Below are positions 1-8,103 of a DNA stretch of 41,760 bases, one piece after another. The notes under the pieces were generated by a model. That model was not told the DNA's origin and did not search any database. It saw only the letters and a list, made by a program, of their open reading frames with translations. Source of the stretch: an uncultured Asticcacaulis sp. (GTDB lineage: Bacteria; Pseudomonadota; Alphaproteobacteria; Caulobacterales; Caulobacteraceae); contig CAKZJB010000127.1 in assembly GCA_936940865.1 (NCBI GenBank), positions 1-41,760 on the forward strand, written 5' to 3'. Position numbers and translations under genes: made by a program. How positions within the stretch are numbered: the stretch's first letter is position 1; the number at the start of each line of letters is the position of its first letter.

Positions 1-963
1 CGTGCACAGGGCGCCGAACGCGATCGTAAGGTGCCGGACCTTGAGGCGGATCACCGTCGCCGCCGATGTCGCCGCGGAAAAGATATCGGCGAAGACATTG
101 TCGGTTTCGTCGATCAGGATCATCAGCAACGCAAACCCGCCGCCCGTAGCGGCCAAAGCCGACAGCAAGAGGTCCTGGCCATTGGCCGCTCCGAGCGCGA
201 AGGCCGCACCCAACGCATAGAACCAGATATTGGCCACCAGGTATCCCGCCGCGCTGCCGCGGAACATGTCACGCGGGTTGCCGAAACGGCTGTAGTCGGC
301 GATCAGGGGCAGCCACGACAGGGGCATGGCGGCGACGATATCGATGCCCGAGCCGAGTGAAATCGCGCCCGTGCCCCTTGTGGCAAACAGCGCGCCCAGA
401 TCGTGCCGCGACACCAGCGCCCAGGTCAGCCACGCCGCCCCCAGCAGCACCAGCCACAAGCCGAAACGGCGCAGGATCTGGCGCACGAAGCTTAACGGCC
501 CCATGATCGCCAGCGCCGTCGCGGCAATCCCGAAGACGACCGTCCACACCACCGGCACATTGACGTGAAACGTCGATTTGGCCAGGGTGTCGGCGGCGTC
601 GCGCATGGCGACGATCTCGAAAATCCCCCAGCCGAAGAGCTGAACGACATTCAGCACCGCGGGCGCTGCCGCGCCATGCCGGCCAAGCGTGCCCTTGAGC
701 GCCGCCATGGTGGCCAGGCCGGTATCGGCGCCCACCACGCCGGCCAGGGCCAGCAGGACCGCACCCAAAAGGCTGCCGATCAGGATGGCGCCCAAGGCAC
801 CGGCGAACGACAGGCCAGGCACCAGCCCCGCCCCCGCTTGCAGGACCAGAAGACCGATGCCGAGGCTGAACCACAGGGAAAAGGCGTCGCGGGTCTTCAG
901 CGTGCGCGCGCCCCCGGACACCGGCACATTCGGATCATAGGCGTCGGTCTCCAGATCAGCCAT
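1..963 (-). CDS. NCS1-family permease (purine/cytosine/hydroxymethylpyrimidine type), 3' end cut by window
   Basis: Inner-membrane nucleobase:cation symporter of the NCS1 family. The visible 321 codons start at an ATG (963) and run off the left edge, so the C-terminus is missing. A short polar N-terminus is followed by successive hydrophobic segments from about residue 30. Around residues 212-222 is PLSWLPLIADYSRFG, the loop typical of NCS1 carriers, and near residue 281 is DETDNVFADIFSAATSAA, matching the helix that carries substrate-binding residues in this family. It most resembles the CytX group (putative hydroxymethylpyrimidine transporters), but the substrate cannot be fixed from sequence. 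Its ATG directly abuts the TAG of the formaldehyde dehydrogenase gene (TAGATG) and no Shine-Dalgarno sequence is visible, so translation probably depends on reinitiation after that gene. Family call is firm; substrate is inference. Confidence 0.85.
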   Translation of the reverse strand, partial: MADLETDAYDPNVPVSGGARTLKTRDAFSLWFSLGIGLLVLQAGAGLVPGLSFAGALGAILIGSLLGAVLLALAGVVGADTGLATMAALKGTLGRHGAAAPAVLNVVQLFGWGIFEIVAMRDAADTLAKSTFHVNVPVVWTVVFGIAATALAIMGPLSFVRQILRRFGLWLVLLGAAWLTWALVSRHDLGALFATRGTGAISLGSGIDIVAAMPLSWLPLIADYSRFGNPRDMFRGSAAGYLVANIWFYALGAAFALGAANGQDLLLSALAATGGGFALLMILIDETDNVFADIFSAATSAATVIRLKVRHLTIAFGALCT

Positions 964-2073
<1,110 letters not shown>

Positions 2074-2156
2074 CGGAAGGCTCCTTGGTAGCATTGGCTT
2101 CTTGTGCGAAGCTTTGGCGGGTTTGACAACGGGGAGCAAAAAAAATTTCGGACGGA

Positions 2157-2183
2157 TGTCGAGTCCAGGAAGACCCGTTCGAT
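2157..2183 (+). promoter_or_regulatory. Probable ECF42-type promoter of the DGPF gene
   Basis: TGTCGA at 2157-2162, a 17-base spacer, then CGAT at 2180-2183. From memory, published ECF42 promoters have TGTCGA at -35 and CGA(T/C) at -10, so both elements match. It sits about 50 bases upstream of a DGPF/YCII gene, the usual ECF42 target. Transcription would start near 2190, leaving a leader of about 45 bases that contains the AAGGAG ribosome site at 2220-2225. Confidence 0.6.
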
Positions 2184-2234
2184 GTGATTTCAGAGCCGCG
2201 CCGATGGAGGCACGGCCCCTAAGGAGAATTTGCA

Positions 2235-2666
2235 ATGAAAGTCATGGTTATTGTGAAGGCCACCGCCGATTCCGAAGCCGGCGTCATGCCCAGCCCGGAA
2301 CTGATGAACGCCATGGGCGCGTTCAACGAGGAACTGGTGAAGGCCGGCATCATGCTGGCCGGCGACGGCCTGAAGCCGTCATCGAAGGGCGCGCGCGTCC
2401 ACTTCGACGGCGCATCGCGCACCGTGACCGACGGCCCGTTCGCCGAGACCAAGGAACTGGTCGCCGGCTTCTGGCTATGGCAGGTCCGCAGCCTGGAAGA
2501 AGCCATCGAGTGGGTCAAGCGCTGCCCCAACCCGATGCCCGGCGCCAGCGACATCGAAATCCGCCCGCTCTACGAAGAAGCCGATTTCGCCGAATGGGAT
2601 CCGCAGGGCGACTGGCGCGAAAAGGAAGCGAAGCTGCGCCAGCAGATTGAAGCGGGAAAGAATTAA
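2235..2666 (+). CDS. YCII/DGPF-domain protein
   Basis: Small cytosolic protein of 143 residues of the YCII-related DGPF family (ferredoxin-like fold). The name-giving motif is seen as [20 protein letters not shown] at about residues 57-76, followed by the S-LEEAIEW helix. Biochemical function is unknown for most members. Genes of this type are characteristically adjacent to ECF42 sigma factors and are their main transcriptional targets; that arrangement holds here, with the sigma gene 221 bases downstream and a matching promoter upstream. The start is supported by AAGGAG eight bases before the ATG. Two inverted palindromic repeats fill the gap to the sigma-factor gene. Confidence 0.9.
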   Translation: MKVMVIVKATADSEAGVMPSPELMNAMGAFNEELVKAGIMLAGDGLKPSSKGARVHFDGASRTVTDGPFAETKELVAGFWLWQVRSLEEAIEWVKRCPNPMPGASDIEIRPLYEEADFAEWDPQGDWREKEAKLRQQIEAGKN

Positions 2667-2695
2667 GTCAGTCCGGAGCTTGAACCACCGACCGT

Positions 2696-2842
2696 TCCCC
2701 CTTCCGTCACGCCGCTTCGCGCCATGCCACCTTCCCCGTAAACGGGGAAGGAATTAGGATGGAAATTCAGTTGGTTAGTTCCTTCCCCGTTTACGGGGAA
2801 GGTGGCTGGGTCGGCGTTAAGCCGATCCAGACGGAAGGGGGG
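2696..2842. repeat. Inverted pair of family A palindromic repeats
   Basis: Two copies of the same element face each other. The left copy (2696-2756) reads CCCCCTTCCGTC, a short variable part, then a 22-base palindrome (2730-2751) with 10-base arms CCTTCCCCGT/ACGGGGAAGG, then AATTA. The right copy (2778-2842) is its reverse complement, with the palindrome at 2781-2802 and GACGGAAGGGGG at its outer end. A third copy is at 22933-22994. The pair separates the DGPF gene from the sigma-factor gene. Confidence 0.85.
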
Positions 2843-2887
2843 ACCAGCGGTCTTCCACACCCAGGCTTTGCCAGATAAAGTCACCTT

Positions 2888-4144
2888 GTGACCGATACCC
2901 GCGCCCACCGCACCATCGACGCCATCTGGAAAATGGAGGCCGCGCGCATCATCGGCGGCCTGGCGCGCGTCGTGCGCGATGTCGGCCTGGCGGAGGACCT
3001 GGCGCAGGACGCGCTGCTCGCCGCCCTGGAACAGTGGCCGGTCAAGGGCGTGCCGCCCAGTCCCGGCGCCTGGCTGATGGCGACCGCGAAGAACAAGGCA
3101 ATCGACCGCCTGCGCCGTGACGCCAACTTCCGCCGAAAGCTAGACGCGATCGGGCATGAGCTCGATATCATGGGTGAAGCCGCGCCAGTCGATGACCTCC
3201 CCGAAACCATCACCGACGACGTACTGCGCCTGATCTTCGTCGCCTGCCACCCGGTCCTGGCCCACGAGGCGCAGATCGCCCTGACGCTGCGCATCGTGTG
3301 CGGCCTGACGACCGAAGAGATCGCCCGCGCGCAGATGGCGCCCGAGACGACGGTGCAACAACGCATCGTCCGCGCCAAGCGCAAGCTGTCGGACGCCGGC
3401 GTCCGTTTCGAAGACATCCTGCCCGAAGACTTCGCGGCGCGGCTCCAGGCGGTGCTGCAGGTCGTGTATCTCATCTACAATGAAGGCTATGCGGCGTCGG
3501 GTGGCGAACAGTATCTGCGCCTGTCGCTGAGCGACGAAGCGCTGCGCCTGGGGCGCATCCTGGCGCACCAGGCCCCGCACGAATCCGAAGTCCACGCCCT
3601 GCTGGCCCTGATGGAACTGCAGGCCTCGCGCGCCCGGGCGCGCACAGACGCCGAGGGTACGCCCGTCTCGTTGCCCGAGCAGAACCGCGCCCTTTGGGAC
3701 CGGTTGCAGATCAAGCGTGGCCTCGACGCCCTCGACCGCGCGCGGACCCTGGCCGGACCGCCGGGCGTCTACTACGTCCAGGCCGCAATCGCCGCCTGCC
3801 ACGCCCGCGCCACCGACGTCGCCGCCACCGACTGGCCGCAGATCTCGGCGCTCTACAGCCTGCTGTATGAGATGACGGGCTCGCCGGTGGTGCGGCTGAA
3901 CCACGCCATGGCCGCCGGCATGGCCTACGGCCCGGCTGCGGGCCTGCACCTGCTGGAGCCGCTGGAAAGCGAACCGGCGCTGAAAGACTATCCTCCGCTT
4001 TGGGCGGCGCGCGGCGACCTACTCGAACGCGCCGGCCGTCCTGCAGAGGCCCGTGCGGCCTTCGAGACCGCCGCCGCCATGACGCGCAACGCTCCCGAAC
4101 GCCGGGCCCTGCTGAAACGCGCCGAGGCGTTGCCCATCGCGTAA
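2888..4144 (+). CDS. ECF sigma factor, ECF42-type with C-terminal TPR-like extension
   Basis: RNA polymerase sigma factor of 418 residues, far longer than a classic ECF (about 180-200). Residues about 10-80 hold the sigma-70 region 2 (LAEDLAQDALLAALEQWP, then PGAWLMATAKNKAIDRLRR) and about 115-165 region 4 (LTLRIVCGLTTEEIARAQM, a helix-turn-helix). The remaining 240 or so residues are alanine- and leucine-rich helices (the DUF6596/TPR-like extension of ECF42 proteins; EGYAASGG and HALLALMELQASRARAR are characteristic), which in this group takes the place of an anti-sigma partner in controlling activity. No anti-sigma gene is visible nearby. The start is a GTG at 2888; no ATG lies close upstream in frame. 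It probably drives its own unit through the promoter at 2157. Confidence 0.93.
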   Translation: MTDTRAHRTIDAIWKMEAARIIGGLARVVRDVGLAEDLAQDALLAALEQWPVKGVPPSPGAWLMATAKNKAIDRLRRDANFRRKLDAIGHELDIMGEAAPVDDLPETITDDVLRLIFVACHPVLAHEAQIALTLRIVCGLTTEEIARAQMAPETTVQQRIVRAKRKLSDAGVRFEDILPEDFAARLQAVLQVVYLIYNEGYAASGGEQYLRLSLSDEALRLGRILAHQAPHESEVHALLALMELQASRARARTDAEGTPVSLPEQNRALWDRLQIKRGLDALDRARTLAGPPGVYYVQAAIAACHARATDVAATDWPQISALYSLLYEMTGSPVVRLNHAMAAGMAYGPAAGLHLLEPLESEPALKDYPPLWAARGDLLERAGRPAEARAAFETAAAMTRNAPERRALLKRAEALPIA

Positions 4145-4224
4145 GCCTCCTTGGCCTGTCCCGGCTTGCCAGTCGCCGATCCAAAGCGTAACCACGACAT
4201 CGGACATTTTCGGGAGGGGACCCC

Positions 4225-5130
4225 ATGATCACGCGCCGCCACGTTCTTCTGGGCGCCTCAAGCGCCGTATTGTGCGCGTCGGGCATCGCCAGGGCCGACG
4301 CTGAAACCCTGGTAGGGAACGGCCTGCGCCTGAAGACCACCGATTTTGCCAAGGACCGCGCGGCGTTCAAAACAAGCCTGCTGTACCGCGGGACGTCGCC
4401 ACAGGCCCCACATGCCTTGCCCGCATGTCCCCCGACGGCAAAAGAATTGACCTATGTTTCCAGCGGCCTCGCTCTCAAAGCCTGGTACACTCTGCCGAAA
4501 TCGAACAATGCGAAGCTGCCCGTCGTAATATTCCTGCACGGCGGTTTTGCGTTCGAGGCCGAAGACTTCGACATGGCGCTCCCGTTCGTGGACGCTGGCT
4601 ATGCCATCGTAACGCCCATACTGCGCGGAGAAGACGGACAGCCAGGCAACTACTCGATGTTCTATGACGAAATCGATGACATCCTGGCGGTCGCAGCGCA
4701 CGTCCGCAGCCTGCCCTGGGCGGATGCGGACCACATCTATCTTGCGGGCCACAGTGTCGGCGGCACGCACGCCATGTTGGCAGGGCAGGCTTCGCCCCTG
4801 TTCCGCGCCGTCGCATCCTTTTCCGGATCGCCGGATCAGATCGCGTTTACATCCGGCGAGACCTGGTCGCGCATCGTGCCTTTCGACCGGAAAAACAGGA
4901 TGGAGTACGAGCTCCGCTCGCCCCTGGCCTATGCGCGCAGCTTCAAATCGCCGCCCCGCCTGTATTACGGAACCGAAGAAGCCTTTTTTCAAGTGACGAC
5001 CCCGCAAACGGCGGCGATTGCCCGCGAAGCCGGACTAGACGTAGAGGCCGTGGCCGTCCCAGGCAATCACTTCGGTGCCGTTCCAGGCGAAATTGCCTTG
5101 GCGATAGCCTTCTTTCGCAGCAAGGCGTGA
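4225..5130 (+). CDS. Exported alpha/beta hydrolase (prolyl-oligopeptidase/dienelactone hydrolase-like)
   Basis: Secreted or periplasmic serine hydrolase of 301 residues. The N-terminus has an arginine pair followed by a hydrophobic stretch and an Ala-X-Ala cleavage site (TRRHVLLGASSAVLCASG, then IARADA), suggesting Tat export, although the motif is short. The fold is recognisable from the oxyanion segment VVIFLHGGFAF, the nucleophile elbow AGHSVGG with Ser177, and a late GNHFG histidine. The substrate is not predictable; peptidase, esterase and lactonase remain possible. The start is preceded by GGGAGGGG. It stands between the sigma-factor gene and a VOC protein on the same strand with no obvious operon partner. 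Confidence 0.8.
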   Translation: MITRRHVLLGASSAVLCASGIARADAETLVGNGLRLKTTDFAKDRAAFKTSLLYRGTSPQAPHALPACPPTAKELTYVSSGLALKAWYTLPKSNNAKLPVVIFLHGGFAFEAEDFDMALPFVDAGYAIVTPILRGEDGQPGNYSMFYDEIDDILAVAAHVRSLPWADADHIYLAGHSVGGTHAMLAGQASPLFRAVASFSGSPDQIAFTSGETWSRIVPFDRKNRMEYELRSPLAYARSFKSPPRLYYGTEEAFFQVTTPQTAAIAREAGLDVEAVAVPGNHFGAVPGEIALAIAFFRSKA

Positions 5131-5203
5131 TAAAGCGCATATACTGACAAAATTTGGCAGCATATAGCGCTAAACCGGAATCATTCCAATCAAGGAGGTT
5201 CCG

Positions 5204-5578
5204 ATGACATCCCCTAGCTACGCCCTGCTCGCGGTGGCCGATCCGCGCGAAAGCACCAAGATCTACAATCGGTTGCTGGGCCTTGAGCCCGTCGAATTGT
5301 CCGACACCTTCGCGCTGTATGTCCTGCCGACCGGCTGGAAGCTGGGCCTGTGGAAGAAGGACGGCATGGAGCCCAAACCGCTGGCGCCCGGCGGCAGCGA
5401 ACTTGCCTTCAACCTGCCCGATCGTAGCGATGTCGACCGGCTTCACGCGGAATGGAGCGACCTTGGTCTCGTGATTGTGCAATCCCCCACCGAGCTTGAT
5501 TTCGGTTATACTTTCGTCGCGGCCGATTCCGACGGTCATCGCCTGCGCGCGTTTGCGCTCAGCGAGTCCCCGACCTGA
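5204..5578 (+). CDS. VOC-superfamily protein (glyoxalase/bleomycin-resistance fold)
   Basis: Small cytosolic protein of 124 residues with the beta-alpha-beta-beta-beta pattern of the vicinal oxygen chelate fold: YALLAVADPRESTKIYNRLLGLEPVE at the start and FVAADSDGHRLRAFAL at the end, where DGHRLR corresponds to the usual DPDGN-hR segment. It looks like a phage-resistance/glyoxalase-type VOC member of unknown substrate. A strong AAGGAGG lies five bases before the ATG. Its stop is about 100 bases upstream of the next gene, with a LacI-type operator in between. Confidence 0.85.
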   Translation: MTSPSYALLAVADPRESTKIYNRLLGLEPVELSDTFALYVLPTGWKLGLWKKDGMEPKPLAPGGSELAFNLPDRSDVDRLHAEWSDLGLVIVQSPTELDFGYTFVAADSDGHRLRAFALSESPT

Positions 5579-5609
5579 TTTTGGGGGCTTGACCAAATCT
5601 CCGGCTACG

Positions 5610-5621
5610 GTTAGCGCTAAC
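5610..5621. promoter_or_regulatory. LacI-type operator upstream of the GH31 gene
   Basis: Perfect 12-base palindrome GTTAGCGCTAAC, with a central GCGC like the operators of LacI/GalR-family sugar repressors. It is 60 bases before the GH31 start codon and about 15 bases after a TTGACC (5589-5594) that could be a -35 element, so a bound repressor would cover the promoter. No LacI-family gene is present in the window. Confidence 0.6.
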
Positions 5622-5681
5622 ACTAATTGTATGACAACGCTATCAGGCATGACCTGGGCAAGCGTGGCACTGGAGGGAAGA

Positions 5682-8039
5682 ATGCAGACATCGAAACTGA
5701 AACGCCGCTTGGCTGTGGCGCTGGCGGGCTTTGCCTCGGCCCTGGCCATTGCGACGGCGGCGCACGCCGCCCCGATCGCCACGCTCGACCGCAACGGCGC
5801 GTGGGTCAGCGTCGAGGCCTATGGCCCGAACGTCGTCCACGTCACCATCGCCGCCGACAAGGCCGAAGCGCTGAAGGCCGCGGGTTACGGCATCATCACG
5901 GCCAATGCCGATAATGCCGCCTTCAGGCAGACCACGGGCAATGACGGCGACACCTTCGCCTCGAACGCGCTCTCGCTGCACGTCAATGCCGCCCCGCCAC
6001 CGCATGTCCCCAGCCAGGGCGAGAAGTATTTCGCGCCATCGCTGGCGCCGGTCGGCCTGCAGGTCAAGAATGCCAGGGGCGAAACCGTCGTCAACATGAC
6101 CGGCTGGGAAATGTCGCCGCACGAAGTGGCCGGCGAGCAGACCTATCAGGTCGGCGCGTCGTTTGCCGCCCCGGCCGACGAGCACTATTACGGCATGGGC
6201 CAGAACCAGGAATCGCTGGGCGCGCTGGACCTGCGCGGCCGCGTCATCGACTGCCAGCACTGGTATGACGCGCCGGGCGGCGAAACCGTCTGCGTCCCCT
6301 TCATGGTGTCCAGCAAGGGCTACGGAATCGTCTGGGACAATCCGTCCGACACGCGCTTCGTCGCGGCGATCAACGGCAGGACCAGCTTCCAGTCCAAGGT
6401 CGGCGAACGCGTCAGCTTCTTCATCATCACCGGCGACAATCCGGAAGATATCTATTCGGCCTATGCCCGCGTCACCGGCAAGACGCCGATCCCGCCCAAG
6501 GCCGCCTTCGGCCTGATCCAGTCCAAGGCGCGCTATGACAGCCAGGCCGAGGTTCTCAGGGTCGCCAACACCTATCGCCAGAAGCAGTATCCGCTCGACG
6601 TCATGGTCGTCGACTGGTTCTACTGGACGCGCATGGGGCAGATGGACATCGACCCGGCGCAGTTCCCCGATCCCGACGGCATGAACAAGCAGCTCCACGA
6701 CATGGGTATGCAGTCGATCATCTCGATCTGGCCGCGTTACGAGACGTCGGGCCGCTATTTCAACGAGCTGGACGCCAAGGGCTATCTGCTGAAAGACAAG
6801 AACGGCAAGACCGTCGACGGCCTGCCCTTCCGTTCCGACCGTACCGGCGGCCTGATCGACGCCACCAATCCTGACGCCCGCAAGTGGTACTGGGAGCATG
6901 CCCGCGACAACATCCTGTCGCACGGCTTCGACTATCCGTGGCTGGACGAGACCGAGCCGGACCTGGTGCCGGACGGCTATTTCTATTCGATCGGCTCCGG
7001 CGACCGCTATCACAACGTCTTCCCGCTGGTGCACGTCGAAGGCGTCGCGCAGGGCATGCGCGCCTGGAAGCCCAACAAGCGCGTGCTGATCCTGGCGCGC
7101 GCCGCCTATCTCGGTTCGCAGCGGACCGGCGCCCTCTTTTGGTCGTCGGATATCAATCCTACCTGGGAAGCGCTGCAACGCCAGATTCCGACCGGCCTCA
7201 ACATGACGGCTTCGGGCATCGCGTATTGGGGCAACGATATCGGCGGCTGGCAATGGCTGCCGCAGACGACCAACGCCACCAAGGCGCCGCTGCTCGATCC
7301 GGCCGGCGCCGAGGCGACCGTCGGGCAGAATCACGATTACCCCGAGCTGTTCACGCGCTGGTTCGAATACGGCACCTTCCTGCCGACCCTGCGTATCCAC
7401 GGCGACCGCAAGCACACGGAAATCTGGGAATTCGGCAAGGCGGCCGAGCCGATCCTGGCGAAATACGACCGCCTTCGTTATGCGCTCATCCCCTACCTCT
7501 ACAGCCAGGCCAAGGCGACCTACGACACCGGTGCGCCCTTCATGCGCCCACTGTGGATGGACTTCCCGAACGATCCGAACGTTGCCAATCTCGGCACGCA
7601 GTACATGTTCGGCCCGGCCTTCCTGGTGGCGCCAGTGACCGAGCAGGCCCAGACCGAGAAGGACGTCTATCTTCCGGCCGGCAGCGACTGGTACAATTTC
7701 TGGACCAACGAGAAGCTGGCGGGCGGCCGCTGGGTCAAGGTGGCGGCGCCGATCGACCAGATTCCGGTTTTCGTCAAGGCCGGCTCTATCGTGCCGCTGG
7801 GCTCGGAGATCCAGTCGACCGCGTCGAAGCAATCGATCGCGGAAATCCGCGTCTATCCCGGCAAGGACGCCGACTTTACCCTCTATGACGACGACGGCAC
7901 GTCGTACGACTACGAAAAGGGCAAGGGCACGGTGACGAAGCTGCACTGGAGCGACGCCTCCGGGGCGCTTTCCGTCCCCACCGGCGACAAGGCCTTCGCC
8001 AAAACCGCGCCGGGCCTGGTCAAGGTCGCGGGGAAGTAA
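5682..8039 (+). CDS. Exported GH31 family glycoside hydrolase (alpha-glucosidase/alpha-xylosidase type)
   Basis: Retaining alpha-glycosidase of 785 residues with a Sec-type signal peptide (KLKRR, hydrophobic core, AHAAP, cleavage near residue 31). The order is an N-terminal beta-sandwich (about 32-240), a catalytic barrel (about 250-600), then proximal and distal beta domains. The nucleophile is Asp422 in PWLDETEPDL and the acid/base is Asp490 in WSSDINPTWEAL; YWGNDIGGW and LRIHGDRKH are further GH31 signatures. Specificity (alpha-glucoside, alpha-xyloside, sulfoquinovoside or other) is not resolved. The start is set at the ATG at 5682, preceded by GGAGGGAAG, because the longer in-frame extension would precede the signal peptide and overlap the VOC gene. 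The palindrome at 5610 suggests substrate-induced control by a LacI-type repressor. Confidence 0.93.
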   Translation: MQTSKLKRRLAVALAGFASALAIATAAHAAPIATLDRNGAWVSVEAYGPNVVHVTIAADKAEALKAAGYGIITANADNAAFRQTTGNDGDTFASNALSLHVNAAPPPHVPSQGEKYFAPSLAPVGLQVKNARGETVVNMTGWEMSPHEVAGEQTYQVGASFAAPADEHYYGMGQNQESLGALDLRGRVIDCQHWYDAPGGETVCVPFMVSSKGYGIVWDNPSDTRFVAAINGRTSFQSKVGERVSFFIITGDNPEDIYSAYARVTGKTPIPPKAAFGLIQSKARYDSQAEVLRVANTYRQKQYPLDVMVVDWFYWTRMGQMDIDPAQFPDPDGMNKQLHDMGMQSIISIWPRYETSGRYFNELDAKGYLLKDKNGKTVDGLPFRSDRTGGLIDATNPDARKWYWEHARDNILSHGFDYPWLDETEPDLVPDGYFYSIGSGDRYHNVFPLVHVEGVAQGMRAWKPNKRVLILARAAYLGSQRTGALFWSSDINPTWEALQRQIPTGLNMTASGIAYWGNDIGGWQWLPQTTNATKAPLLDPAGAEATVGQNHDYPELFTRWFEYGTFLPTLRIHGDRKHTEIWEFGKAAEPILAKYDRLRYALIPYLYSQAKATYDTGAPFMRPLWMDFPNDPNVANLGTQYMFGPAFLVAPVTEQAQTEKDVYLPAGSDWYNFWTNEKLAGGRWVKVAAPIDQIPVFVKAGSIVPLGSEIQSTASKQSIAEIRVYPGKDADFTLYDDDGTSYDYEKGKGTVTKLHWSDASGALSVPTGDKAFAKTAPGLVKVAGK

Positions 8040-8065
8040 AGGCGCCAAATAACAGCAATTGCAAA

Positions 8066-8103
8066 AGCGTCATCCCGGGCTGATAAACAGACGGGATGAC
8101 GCT
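8066..8103 (+). promoter_or_regulatory. Perfect hairpin enclosing the start codon of the phospholipase C gene
   Basis: Arms AGCGTCATCCCG (8066-8077) and CGGGATGACGCT (8092-8103) form a perfect 12-base-pair stem with a 14-base loop. The ATG at 8096 lies inside the right arm, and no clear Shine-Dalgarno sequence is seen outside it. The hairpin could also end transcription of the GH31 gene, but no T-run follows. Confidence 0.7.

Noticed and set aside
2696-2842. Possible CRISPR-like array from the repeated palindromes
   Set aside because: Only two copies in opposite orientation, no regular spacers and no cas genes.
5643-8048. 801-codon open frame antisense to the GH31 gene
   Set aside because: Arginine- and valine-rich with no recognisable domain; produced by GC-rich codon bias opposite a well-supported gene.
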